A stretch of 64,000 nt of DNA, from contig OY969786.1 of assembly GCA_963703075.1 (NCBI GenBank), positions 4,340,001 to 4,404,000 of the forward strand. Reading direction: 5' to 3'. Positions 44,993 to 54,133 of this stretch are shown here, one piece after another. The notes below the pieces were generated by a model, which was not told the origin of the DNA, did not search any database, and saw only the letters and a program-made list of their open reading frames with translations. The DNA comes from Korobacter sp963703075 (GTDB lineage Bacteria > Acidobacteriota > Terriglobia > Terriglobales > Acidobacteriaceae). The translations under genes were made by a program, and so were the position numbers. Position 1 is the first letter of the stretch. Every line of letters starts with the position of its first letter.

Positions 44993-46090
44993 CTACTGCA
45001 GGTCTTGTTTGCTGGGGTTGTAGAGGAAGTAGCAGCGCAGGCCAAGATAGGGGCCGTGGAATTCCTTGGGCAGCGGCGGAAACGGATTCGACGCTGAGAT
45101 GCCGCCCCAGGCGGCGCGGTCGAGGGCGACATCGCCGGAGGGGTAGAAGACGCGCATGCCTTGCACTTTGCCATCGGGCAGAATCACGAACTCGATCGAC
45201 ACTTTGCCGCTCTTGCGCAGCGGGGGATAAACCGACTCCGGCATTTCCGTGTACCAGTTCGTCTCGATGGTCTGCTTGATGCGCGCGAGATAAGGACCGA
45301 AATCCACCCCCTGGGTATCGGTGGTGATCTCCATCGCATCACGAACCTGGCCGCCGCTCGGGCCGCGGCCGAGGCCCATGCCGCCACCGGTGGCAAGTTT
45401 GCCGGCCGATCCGACGGACGCGCGTGCCGCCTGCTGGATCGCGGATCCGGCGGACATGGCGGCTGCGTTGAAGCTTGGCGCCTCTTTCGGCAACGTCATT
45501 TTCGGCTCAAGCGGGCTTTGGAATTGTGGCGGATTATTGGTCGCCATCTGCTGTCCCTGCTGGGTCGAAGGCGATTGCTGCTGGGCTTGCTGTACGGGCT
45601 GTTGCGAAGGCGGCGCGGGGATGCTCGGACGCTGCGAAGGGCGTGCCGGTGGACCGGGAGCGACCTGGTCCAGAAGCTTCTGCAACGTCTTCTGATCGGG
45701 ATTGCGTGAAGTCGCGATGCGGTCTTTGTCGGAGAGAACGTTGGTCTTCGGCTTGCGCACCAGTTTTTGCGCGTCTGGCGGCAAGGTGAGGAAGGTCGTT
45801 TCCCGATTCTTCAACATGTCTTCCGCGGCGAGCTTTACCGGATGGCCCCAGCCTGACATGAACTTGGGGCTGAAGCCCAGGAGAATGGCGACGACCAGGT
45901 GAGCAATGATCGAGATCCACGCGGCTTCCCGAAGACGGGAGCGAGAGAGCTCATCGCGGAGCTCCATGAGCACGACAGGAGTGAAGGCCTCCTCGGTGAA
46001 CAGGCTTTTGCCTTCGTTCGCGCGAGCGACTTCCTCAAAATGCCGAGTCTCTTCCTCTTCTCTGGAAGGTGTGATCTGAAGTATGGCCAT
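44993..46090 (-). CDS. TonB family protein (energy transducer with C-terminal TonB domain)
   Basis: 365 residues. A cytoplasmic N-terminus of about 55 residues is followed by one helix (AAWISIIAHLVVAILLGF). A long periplasmic linker rich in Pro, Gln and Ala (residues 145-250, for example PPARPSQRPSIPAPPSQQPVQQ) follows, then a TonB-like C-terminal domain: YLARIKQTIETNWYTEMPESVYPPLRKSGKVSIEFVILPDGKVQGMRV, then ALDRAAWGGISASNPFPPLP. Such proteins pass proton-motive energy to outer-membrane receptors. No exbB or exbD genes lie nearby. It starts the long minus-strand run. Confidence 0.85.
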   Translation of the reverse strand: MAILQITPSREEEETRHFEEVARANEGKSLFTEEAFTPVVLMELRDELSRSRLREAAWISIIAHLVVAILLGFSPKFMSGWGHPVKLAAEDMLKNRETTFLTLPPDAQKLVRKPKTNVLSDKDRIATSRNPDQKTLQKLLDQVAPGPPARPSQRPSIPAPPSQQPVQQAQQQSPSTQQGQQMATNNPPQFQSPLEPKMTLPKEAPSFNAAAMSAGSAIQQAARASVGSAGKLATGGGMGLGRGPSGGQVRDAMEITTDTQGVDFGPYLARIKQTIETNWYTEMPESVYPPLRKSGKVSIEFVILPDGKVQGMRVFYPSGDVALDRAAWGGISASNPFPPLPKEFHGPYLGLRCYFLYNPSKQDLQ

Positions 46091-46421
46091 TCGTTGTCCG
46101 GGGGCCCGTTACCGTAAACACATGTGGAGGATACGGTACTTAGACGAGTTCGAGGACTAGCCGATGCTTAGTTTCCGGCCATCCACAGAATTCTTTACAA
46201 ACCCCTTGCTGTGCTTACCATTTTCGCATTATTCCAGCACTTCTGCACCCCACGGAAGGGGGAGAACCTCCGTGTTTGTAGCTGTTTTTCATGGTTCCCA
46301 ACGCAAGGATTTGTAATCGCCTCCGTTCCAATGCGAAAAGCTGCTCCAAATCGAGACGGAAGCGGTGGCTCGACCAAGCGGTCGAGGGTCACGCCGGAGC
46401 GCTGGGTTACACTGGCACGCG
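46091..46421. other. Divergent intergenic region, no feature recognised
   Basis: 331 bases between the TonB-like gene (minus) and lpxI (plus). It must contain both promoters. I see a modestly A/T-rich part at about 46180-46235 but no clear -35/-10 pair, hairpin or repeat. Confidence 0.4.
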
Positions 46422-47324
46422 ATGCCACGTAGTTTCCCCAAGCGCCTCGGTTTGATCGCCGGCAACGGCAAATTTCCGATCCTGATCCTCGATGCGGCGC
46501 GAGCCCATGGGGCAGAGGTCGTAGTGGCAGCGATCAAAGAAGAGACTTCACCGGAGATCGAACAGCACGGCGCGGCCGCGGTGCATTGGCTCTCGCTCGG
46601 AGAGTTAAGCAAGCTGATCGAGACCTTCCATCGTGAGGGCGTGACCGAAGCCATCATGGCCGGGCAGGTGAAACACAAACAGATTTTCAGCGCCATCCGT
46701 CCTGACTGGAAGCTGGCCAAGCTGCTGATGTCGCTGGGAACGCGTAATACCGATTCGCTGATCGGCGGGGTGGCGAAGGTTTTGGCGGACGAGGGCATCA
46801 CCCTGCTCGACTCGACATCGCTGCTCGAGCCGCTGCTGGCGCAGGAAGGCGTGCTGACCCGGCGGCAACCGAGCGATCAGGAACTCACCAACATCGCTTA
46901 TGGCCGGGCAGTGGCGCAGCATCTGTCGCGCTTCGATATCGGGCAGACGGTGGTGATCGCCGAAGCGGCCTGCGTGGCGGTTGAAGCCATGGAAGGCACG
47001 GATGCAACCATCCTGCGCGCGGGGGAGTTATTGTCGTCGCCAGGCCTCGGCGAAAAAGCTTCGACCCTGGGCCGCGACCTGACGGTGGTGAAGGTGGCCA
47101 AGCCCAACCAGGACATGCGCTTCGATGTGCCCGTGATCGGACTGCGCACGATCGAAACCATGAAGCGGGTGAACGCTACCTGTTTAGCGCTGGATGCGGG
47201 TAAGTGCCTGCTGCTGGATGGGGCGGTAATCGCCGAGGCGGCCAACGCCGCGGGCATCGCCATCGTCGCGGAGCGTCCGGCGGAGATGCACCATGCCCAG
47301 CACGTAGAGCTGCCTAAACTCTAG
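46422..47324 (+). CDS. lpxI: UDP-2,3-diacylglucosamine pyrophosphatase LpxI (DUF1009)
   Basis: 300 residues from ATG 46422; the upstream extension has no support. It opens with KRLGLIAGNGKFPILILDAARAHGAEVVVAAI, contains LGELSKLIETFHREGVTEAIMAGQVKH, DSLIGGVAKVLADEGITLLDSTSLLEPLL, and ends AGKCLLLDGAVIAEAANAAGIAIVA, all in the LpxI order. LpxI removes UMP from UDP-2,3-diacylglucosamine to give lipid X in lipid A synthesis, replacing LpxH. Its neighbours here are purE and galU rather than other lpx genes. Confidence 0.92.
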   Translation: MPRSFPKRLGLIAGNGKFPILILDAARAHGAEVVVAAIKEETSPEIEQHGAAAVHWLSLGELSKLIETFHREGVTEAIMAGQVKHKQIFSAIRPDWKLAKLLMSLGTRNTDSLIGGVAKVLADEGITLLDSTSLLEPLLAQEGVLTRRQPSDQELTNIAYGRAVAQHLSRFDIGQTVVIAEAACVAVEAMEGTDATILRAGELLSSPGLGEKASTLGRDLTVVKVAKPNQDMRFDVPVIGLRTIETMKRVNATCLALDAGKCLLLDGAVIAEAANAAGIAIVAERPAEMHHAQHVELPKL

Positions 47325-47441
47325 TCGCAATTATGGCGCGAACTGTCGCGCGCACCTCGCCGGCCAGACGCATCTCTTCATTTACAATGACAGGTTCTTC
47401 TCGCGGGTTCCCGCACATCCCTGGTTTGAGGTTCTATTCGT

Positions 47442-47951
47442 ATGTCTGAAAAAGTACTGGTGTCCATTGTTATGGGCAGCGACTCCGATCTGGAAATCAT
47501 GCAAGAGGCCGCCAAGGCGCTGGAGGGTTTTGGCGTTGGCTACGAAATCGACATAACTTCGGCGCACCGTTCGCCGGCGCGTACCAGTGAATACTCTCGT
47601 GCCCTGGTGTCGCGCGGGGTGAAGGTCGTGATTGCCGGGGCTGGGGGCGCAGCCCACCTGGCGGGCGTGATTGCCGCCGAGACCACCTTGCCGGTGATTG
47701 CCGTGCCGATTCCGTCCACGCCCCTGGCGGGCCTCGATTCGCTGCTGGCGATGGTGCAGATGCCCGCGGGCATTCCCTGCGCCACGGTCGCGATCGGCAA
47801 GCCGGGCGCGACCAATGCGGGCATCCTGGCGGCGCAGATCATCGGGACCGCCGATGCGGAAGTGGCCAAGAAGTTGGTGGCGTACAAAGAGAAGCTTGCC
47901 AAAGGCGTGGAAGAAAAGTCGAAGAAGCTGCAGGAATCGCGCAAGAAGTAG
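47442..47951 (+). CDS. purE: 5-(carboxyamino)imidazole ribonucleotide mutase
   Basis: 169 residues. VLVSIVMGSDSDLEIMQEAAKAL and the following EIDITSAHRSPART are the class I PurE signature, and AGGAAHLAGVIAAETTLPVIAVPIP completes the active site. It converts N5-CAIR to CAIR in purine synthesis, usually with PurK; purK is not adjacent. The C-terminus has a Lys/Glu-rich extension (EEKSKKLQESRKK). It converges on galU with only 15 bases between stops. Confidence 0.96.
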   Translation: MSEKVLVSIVMGSDSDLEIMQEAAKALEGFGVGYEIDITSAHRSPARTSEYSRALVSRGVKVVIAGAGGAAHLAGVIAAETTLPVIAVPIPSTPLAGLDSLLAMVQMPAGIPCATVAIGKPGATNAGILAAQIIGTADAEVAKKLVAYKEKLAKGVEEKSKKLQESRKK

Positions 47952-47966
47952 TTGCGCGCCCGGCAG

Positions 47967-48869
47967 CTAGGCCTTGGTCGCGAACTCTTCCACTTGCAGC
48001 GTGCGCAGGTATTTGGCGAAATCGGGGCCGAGCTCGGCGTTCTTCAGGGCGAATTCGACGGTCGCTTTGAGGAAGCCGAGCTTGTCTCCGGCATCGTGGC
48101 GCTTGCCTTCGAATTGGTAGCCGTAGATTTTCTCTTTCTTGAGCAGTGCGCGCAGCCCGTCGGTCAGCTGGATTTCTCCACCCGCGCCCGTGGGGATGGT
48201 CTGCAGCAACTCGAAGATGGTCGGCGTAAGAATGTAGCGGCCGATAATGGCCTGGTTCGAGGGGGCGTCCTCCGGCTTCGGCTTTTCCACGAGATCGTTG
48301 ATTTCGAAGAGACGTCCGGCGAAAGGGCCGGTGGTAACGGGCTTGGCGTCAAGCACGCCGTAAGCGGAGATCGCTTTTCCTTCGACGACCTGGGTGGCGA
48401 TGACCGAGCACTGCGTGTGCTCGAAGACCTCGACCATCTGCTTGAGGCACGGTTTCTCGGCATCGATGATGTCGTCGGCCAGAAGCACCGCGAAAGGCTC
48501 ATCGCCGACCAATTCCTTCGACATCAGCACGGCGTGCCCGAGGCCTAGCGCTTCCTTCTGGCGTACGTAGGCGACGTGGATCATGTCGGAAATTTCACGC
48601 ACGATGGAGAGCAGCTCGGTCTTGCCGCGCTCTTCAAGCATTTTTTCGAGTTCGTAGCTCACGTCGAAATGGTCTTCAATGGCGCTCTTGCCGCGGCCGG
48701 TCACGATGATGATCTGATCGCACCCGGCTTGCATCGCCTCTTCCACGCCATATTGAATGATGGGTTTGTCGACGATGGGCAGCATCTCTTTCGGCTGCGC
48801 CTTGGTGGCGGGAAGAAAGCGCGTGCCCAGGCCGGCGGCGGGGAAGACTGCCTTGCGAATGCTCTTCAT
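47967..48869 (-). CDS. galU: UTP--glucose-1-phosphate uridylyltransferase
   Basis: 300 residues from the ATG at 48869, with GAGG 5-6 bases before; a start at 48920 would read non-coding DNA. KAVFPAAGLGTRFLPATKAQPKEMLPIVDKPIIQYGVEEA is the nucleotidyltransferase core, and GLGHAVLMSKELVGDEPFAVLLADDII holds the metal site. It makes UDP-glucose for glycans and envelope polysaccharides. It lies 82 bases downstream of mfd. A hairpin-type repeat (GCCACTCACGCGTGGGGC) lies near 48915. Confidence 0.96.
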   Translation of the reverse strand: MKSIRKAVFPAAGLGTRFLPATKAQPKEMLPIVDKPIIQYGVEEAMQAGCDQIIIVTGRGKSAIEDHFDVSYELEKMLEERGKTELLSIVREISDMIHVAYVRQKEALGLGHAVLMSKELVGDEPFAVLLADDIIDAEKPCLKQMVEVFEHTQCSVIATQVVEGKAISAYGVLDAKPVTTGPFAGRLFEINDLVEKPKPEDAPSNQAIIGRYILTPTIFELLQTIPTGAGGEIQLTDGLRALLKKEKIYGYQFEGKRHDAGDKLGFLKATVEFALKNAELGPDFAKYLRTLQVEEFATKA

Positions 48870-48951
48870 GAAGACCTCGGTAAGAATGAATGTCGAAGCT
48901 ACTAGGATGCGCGGAGCCACTCACGCGTGGGGCTCCCATTGTAGCGACAGA

Positions 48952-51900
48952 CTAAACTTTTGACCCAAAAGACGGACCTGCGGGAGTCCCCGCGGTGACA
49001 TCGGAAAGCTGCTGCAAAAGGCCGTGCAGTGCGTGCAGTACCTCGACCGCGCCGACTGCTTTCAGGGTGAACTTGAGGATGCCGTTGGGGGTGAACTTCG
49101 CTCCCTTGGTGCGGCCCACGAACTTCGCCAACTTCTCGGGATCGATCTGCGCTTTCTCGGTGAACCGCACGCTCGCCTGGTCGCGCTGGCGATCGATCCC
49201 CGCCACGCCTATCTGCTCAGCCATCAGGCGCAGGCGGGCATATTCGATCAGGTTTTTGACCGGAGCCGGCGGCGTGCCATAGCGGTCCTGCAGTTCGCCC
49301 GCAACATCGTTCAGCTTCGCTTCGGTTTCGACTCCCGCGATCCGCTTGTACATGCGCAGGCGCTGGTTCTCTTCCTGGATGTACTCGGGAGGAATACGGA
49401 TGTTGAGGCCAAGGTTGAGCTGCGTCTCCGCCTGCTCTTCCTCGATCTCGCCCTTCATCTCGCGGACGGTGCGATCGAGCATGGTGGTGTAGAGCTCGAA
49501 GCCGACGGCTTCGATTTGTCCGCTCTGTTCTCCGCCCAGCAGGTTTCCCGCACCGCGCAGCTCGAGATCGAGGGCGGCAATCTTGAAGCCAGCGCCAAGG
49601 TCGCTGAATTCCTTCAGGGCTGCGAGACGCCGCCGGGCCAGGTCAGTCAGTTCGCGGTCCGGGGGAACCAGCAGATACGCATAGGCGCGACGATTGGAGC
49701 GGCCGACCCGGCCGCGCAACTGGTAGAGCTCTGAGAGTCCGTGACGATCGGCGCGGTTGACGATCATGGTGTTGCACAGCGGGATGTCGAGACCATTCTC
49801 GATGATCGTCGTGGCCACCAGGATATCGGCCTCGTGGCGCATGAACGCCAGCATGATCTCTTCCAGCTGGCCTTCGCCCATCTGCCCGTGGCCCACGAGG
49901 ATCCTGGCGCTGGGCACCAGTTCGCGCAGCTTTTCCGAGATCTCGAAAATGCTGTCGACGCGGTTGTGTACGAAATAGATCTGCCCGCCGCGCTCCAGCT
50001 CTTGTTCGATGGCGTTCTTGATCAGCTTCTCGTCCCACTTGGCGACCACTGTCTGGATCGCCATGCGATCTTTGGGCGGCGTCTCGATGACGCTCATGTC
50101 GCGCAGGCCGAGCAGCGACATATGCAGCGTGCGCGGAATAGGCGTGGCCGACATGGTCAGCACGTCCACTTCTTTGCGCAGCTGCTTTAGCCGCTCCTTG
50201 TGGCGCACCCCGAAGCGTTGCTCCTCGTCGATGACCACCAATCCGAGGTCGGGAAACTTGATGTCCTTCGAGATCACGCGATGCGTGCCGATCAGGATAT
50301 CCACCTGGCCGTTGTTCACCCGCTCCACAATTTCCTTTTGCTGTTTCGCAGTACGGAAGCGGGAGATCATCTCGATCTTCACCGGGAAGGCGGCAAACCT
50401 GCGTTTAAAAGTCTCGAAATGCTGAAACGCAAGCACGGTGGTAGGCGCGAGCACCGCCACCTGCTTGTTGTCGGCCACCGCCTTGAAAGCGGCGCGCATG
50501 GCCACTTCCGTCTTTCCGTAGCCCACGTCGCCGCACAGCAGGCGGTCCATCGGCGTGTCAGACTCCATGTCCTGTCGCACGTCGCGGATGGCGCTGAGCT
50601 GGTCGTCGGTCTCGTTGAATTCGAAAGTGTCTTCGAACTCGCGCTGAAACTGGCTGTCGGTGGAAAACGCATGGCCGTGCGCGGTCTTGCGCGCGGCGTA
50701 GAGCTTGAGAAGCTCGTCGGCCATGTCTTTCATGGCCTTCTTGACCCGCGCTTTTGTCTTGGCCCACTGCTGGGTGCCGAGGCGGCTCAACGCCGGCTTC
50801 ACGCCCTCCGAGGAGCGATACTTCTGGATGAGGTCCAGGCGCGTCAGCGGCACGTAAAGCCGCGCGCCCTCGGCGTATTCGAGGATCATGAATTCGGCGG
50901 TCTCACCATCGCCCTGGGCAATTTCTTTAAGCCCCTGGTACTGGCCGATGCCGTGCTCCACATGGACCACGTAGTCGTTAACGGCGAGATCGCGGAAGTC
51001 GGAGAGAAACGCCGAAACATTCAGTCGCGAGCGTTTGGGTTGCTGGGTGGCAGCGGCCTCGGATTCGTCGAAAAGATCGCGGGTGCCAAAGACCACCAGG
51101 CGGGCGTCGGGCAGGGCAACGCCTTCGGGAACGTAGGCCTTCGCTACCGTCGCGGTCGAAAGATCTTCGGCGAAGAAGCCGGCTTCCTCGATATAGGTTT
51201 CCTGCCCCGGTCGCGCCGATCGGCTACCGACGCGGAAAGGAACACTGTACTCATTAAAGATATCGGCCAGTCGCTCGACCTCGCCCGTATTCGCGGCGGC
51301 AAACAGCACCCGCCGTCCGTCGGTCAGCGAGGCTTTCACTTCTTCGACCATGGCCGGAACCGAGCCGTGGAAGCGCGAAGTCGATTGCGAGCGGATCGCG
51401 ATGTCTTCGCCCGATGTGTCTGAGAACATGCCGAGCTGTTCCACGTCGGCTCCCGGAAGATCGGCTATGCGGTCGTGCCAGGCGTCGGGCGCATCGAGCA
51501 ACTCCTCGGGGCGAACCAGGTTTCCTACGCCGCTGCGTTCGTGGCTCTGCTCCACCCGCTCCCACCAGGCTTCGTAGTCGGACTCGATCTTGACGGGGTC
51601 ATCGCGCAGCACCGCGGCGCCGGGCATCAGGTCGAAGATCCGCTGGTCGGCGGTCGCTCCAGCGTAATATTCCCAGCCCGGAAACACGGTGACGCCTTCG
51701 GCGCGGGCAATACTTTCAAGCGTTTCCTCGTCGGCTTCCAGGCGCCGTCCGGAGAGGCGCGCATGAATGGCCCCGAGCAGGTCTTCGCGCACGGGTGTAT
51801 CCGAAAGCGGCAGGAGGACGACCTCGTCCACCGCGGCGGCCGAGCGTTGCGTGTTCGGATCGAAGCGGCGAATCGATTCGACTTCGTCACCAAACAACTC

Positions 51901-52515
51901 GATGCGGAGGGGGCCTTCAGTCTCGGGCGGATAGATATCGAGAATGCCGCCGCGCAAGGCGTATTCGCCCGGCATCTCCACCACGTCCACCGAACTGTAC
52001 CCGGCAGTGTTGAGGTGGCCGCGCAGTTCCTCCGAGTCCACCGAGTTGCCGCGATTGATGACCTTGGTGAGATCGAAGTAAAACTCCGGCGGCCGATAGT
52101 GCATGGCCGTCGCCACGAAGGGCGCAATCACGATCCGGGCATTCCCCGAGACGATCTTCCACAACGCCGCCGCGCGCGCCTCCTGGATCTCCGCGTGGGG
52201 CGAGAGATTCTCATAGGGCAGCACGTCGTAGGCCGGCAGCATGACCACGGAATCCGGGTGCGCCGCCCCGGTCAGCTCGGCGTAGGCTTGCACGACGGGC
52301 AATAGCTCTTCCGCGGCGCGATTGCTGTGCACCACGATGACGAGCGGCTTCAGGGTAGCTTTGTGGAGCAGCGCGTAATGCAGCGCGCGGGCGCTCGGGG
52401 TCAGGCCGGACACACGTATCCGCCCCGTGCCGCTCTTTACCTGGCTAGCTGCACGCTGAAATTCGGGAGACTTCTCCACGTCCGCGAAGAGTTCGCGGAC
52501 AAACGGCAGGATCAT
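48952..52515 (-). CDS. mfd: Transcription-repair coupling factor
   Basis: 1187 residues. Mfd removes stalled RNA polymerase and recruits UvrA. In order: the UvrB-like N-terminal part (VVHSNRAAEELLPVVQAY, GEYALRGGILDIYP), the polymerase-binding region (LAVNDYVVHVEHGIGQYQGLKEI, about 505-530), Walker A DRLLCGDVGYGKTEVAMRAAF near 660, Walker B VVIDEEQRFGVRHKERL near 763, RGRVGRSNRRAYAYLLVPP, and the C-terminal autoinhibitory domain with NLLGGEQSGQIEAVGFELY. It is flanked by a porin gene upstream and galU downstream on the same strand. Confidence 0.97.
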   Translation of the reverse strand: MILPFVRELFADVEKSPEFQRAASQVKSGTGRIRVSGLTPSARALHYALLHKATLKPLVIVVHSNRAAEELLPVVQAYAELTGAAHPDSVVMLPAYDVLPYENLSPHAEIQEARAAALWKIVSGNARIVIAPFVATAMHYRPPEFYFDLTKVINRGNSVDSEELRGHLNTAGYSSVDVVEMPGEYALRGGILDIYPPETEGPLRIELFGDEVESIRRFDPNTQRSAAAVDEVVLLPLSDTPVREDLLGAIHARLSGRRLEADEETLESIARAEGVTVFPGWEYYAGATADQRIFDLMPGAAVLRDDPVKIESDYEAWWERVEQSHERSGVGNLVRPEELLDAPDAWHDRIADLPGADVEQLGMFSDTSGEDIAIRSQSTSRFHGSVPAMVEEVKASLTDGRRVLFAAANTGEVERLADIFNEYSVPFRVGSRSARPGQETYIEEAGFFAEDLSTATVAKAYVPEGVALPDARLVVFGTRDLFDESEAAATQQPKRSRLNVSAFLSDFRDLAVNDYVVHVEHGIGQYQGLKEIAQGDGETAEFMILEYAEGARLYVPLTRLDLIQKYRSSEGVKPALSRLGTQQWAKTKARVKKAMKDMADELLKLYAARKTAHGHAFSTDSQFQREFEDTFEFNETDDQLSAIRDVRQDMESDTPMDRLLCGDVGYGKTEVAMRAAFKAVADNKQVAVLAPTTVLAFQHFETFKRRFAAFPVKIEMISRFRTAKQQKEIVERVNNGQVDILIGTHRVISKDIKFPDLGLVVIDEEQRFGVRHKERLKQLRKEVDVLTMSATPIPRTLHMSLLGLRDMSVIETPPKDRMAIQTVVAKWDEKLIKNAIEQELERGGQIYFVHNRVDSIFEISEKLRELVPSARILVGHGQMGEGQLEEIMLAFMRHEADILVATTIIENGLDIPLCNTMIVNRADRHGLSELYQLRGRVGRSNRRAYAYLLVPPDRELTDLARRRLAALKEFSDLGAGFKIAALDLELRGAGNLLGGEQSGQIEAVGFELYTTMLDRTVREMKGEIEEEQAETQLNLGLNIRIPPEYIQEENQRLRMYKRIAGVETEAKLNDVAGELQDRYGTPPAPVKNLIEYARLRLMAEQIGVAGIDRQRDQASVRFTEKAQIDPEKLAKFVGRTKGAKFTPNGILKFTLKAVGAVEVLHALHGLLQQLSDVTAGTPAGPSFGSKV

Positions 52516-52562
52516 TACTCTCTTAGTTTAACAGGGGTTTTGAGGAAAGGTTTGCGGCGGCG

Positions 52563-53969
52563 TTACAGCTCCAAATGCAGCCGGAGACCCGGAACCAGCA
52601 CGGGCCCGCGTGCCTGGTTGTAACCCGGATTATTGATGTGTTGCAGGTCGGCGCTGAAGTACAGGCCACGCCACACGTGCGCGGTGTAATACAGCTCCTC
52701 GATATTCTCGCGTCCGTAGGTCAGCCCTCCGTCGCCCAGCAGGAAGCCAAGTCCGCCGAGCGCGAGGTAATGCTGGTGGTCGGCAGAGATGCCGTTGCTC
52801 ACAAAGGCTGCTCCGAAGCGGTCGACCTTGCGATGCCAAGGTGTGCCCTGTATGTCCCCTCCGCCCGTGAAGGTCTCGTTGACTTCGGTGTAGGCGAATA
52901 GCTCTTTGTGGGGCTCGTTCCATCCCCAGCGCGCGTACGTGCGCACGCCGTGCGCGAGGTCCTGCTCGAGGTTCGCACCGAAGCCGTACTTCGCCGTGCC
53001 CTGCACCCGGGTGAGGGTCACGTCGGGCGTGCTTACCAATCCCTCCACGTATTCCTCGGCGGCGGCGCGGTAATCACCCATGTTCGCGTGGTTCACGAAG
53101 GAAAGCAGGCGCAGGGTGGTTGCGCCCTGTTTCGTCAAGCTGGGGCGCAACTCCAGCTCGTAGTTCTCGGCGTGGGCTCGCAGGATGTCGGCGTCGAGGT
53201 GCGGCCCGTTGGCGACCTTGGGCATCATGGCCTCGGCAAAGCGCGCCGCCCAGTTGCGGTCCTGGTATTCCAGAACTACCCCGGCGGTGTAGCCGCGGGT
53301 ATCGGCCGCGTAATCCCATGCGCCGTTGTTATCGATGGTCCAATTCATGAACTGCAGATGGCTGTCGCCGCCGACGGCGTTCTGGTCGAAGTAGTCGGGC
53401 ATGGTGAACTTGCCGACGTGCACTTCGAGCCGGCGCACCGGCTTTTCCGTCTGCAAGGAGATTGGCGTGCGCTCGACTTTGACCATCTCGCTGCTGAAGC
53501 CGAAGGTGTGGCTGATGACGGCGCGACCAATGTAGGGCTTTTTGCTCAGCGAAGGATTGCGCACCACGTCGAGGTTGGTGGCTCCGGCCAGTCCCAGCGC
53601 CTCGCTAATGCCGTGGCCTCCGGCTTCTTCCGGATCGAGGATGAATTCGGTGTTCTTGTTCAGCTCGTAGCCGAGATATAACGTGATCACTCGTGAGATG
53701 GCGGTCTCGCCTTCGGGACGCAGGCTGTTTGGTCCGGAATAGGCAGCGGGAAACGATCCATGCGCCTGGAAAATGAAGTTCGCCTGGGCCGAGACCCACC
53801 ACAGCGTGTCGTCCGAATGCTGAAACATGGCGGGAGTACCGGATTCCTCGGGCTGCTCTGCCTGGGCACACGCCTGCACGGCGCTGCCTAAAAAAAGCAG
53901 CAGAAGCATTGCAGCTCCACACACAGAAATATCGGTGGCCCAGTTTCGGGCGCGGAGGATGCGACCCAT
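52563..53969 (-). CDS. Carbohydrate-selective porin OprB-like outer-membrane protein
   Basis: I chose the ATG at 53969, giving a signal peptide (ISVCGAAMLLLLFLGSAVQACAQA); the frame extends to 54320 only through non-coding DNA. 468 residues. Strand-rich barrel with WVSAQANFIFQAHGSFPAAYSGPNSLRPEGETAISRVITLYLGYEL, a pattern common to OprB-like proteins of Acidobacteriota, and a C-terminal stretch YSADLQHINNPGYNQARGPV ending in Leu rather than Phe. OprB porins admit sugars; the specificity here is unknown. It is transcribed divergently from hemL. Confidence 0.85.
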   Translation of the reverse strand: MGRILRARNWATDISVCGAAMLLLLFLGSAVQACAQAEQPEESGTPAMFQHSDDTLWWVSAQANFIFQAHGSFPAAYSGPNSLRPEGETAISRVITLYLGYELNKNTEFILDPEEAGGHGISEALGLAGATNLDVVRNPSLSKKPYIGRAVISHTFGFSSEMVKVERTPISLQTEKPVRRLEVHVGKFTMPDYFDQNAVGGDSHLQFMNWTIDNNGAWDYAADTRGYTAGVVLEYQDRNWAARFAEAMMPKVANGPHLDADILRAHAENYELELRPSLTKQGATTLRLLSFVNHANMGDYRAAAEEYVEGLVSTPDVTLTRVQGTAKYGFGANLEQDLAHGVRTYARWGWNEPHKELFAYTEVNETFTGGGDIQGTPWHRKVDRFGAAFVSNGISADHQHYLALGGLGFLLGDGGLTYGRENIEELYYTAHVWRGLYFSADLQHINNPGYNQARGPVLVPGLRLHLEL

Positions 53970-54133
53970 GTCGGCGTGATTCCTTACGATTTCGAAACGT
54001 CGATTGTAGACGACCGGATGTGAATCTTCTGTGAACCGGTGCCATCCTCGCCCTGTGACGCCCCTCACACCCACGAGTGCGCTCGACTTGTAAGATATGG
54101 GAGGTCTCGATCCCGTTCTCACGAGGTTCCACG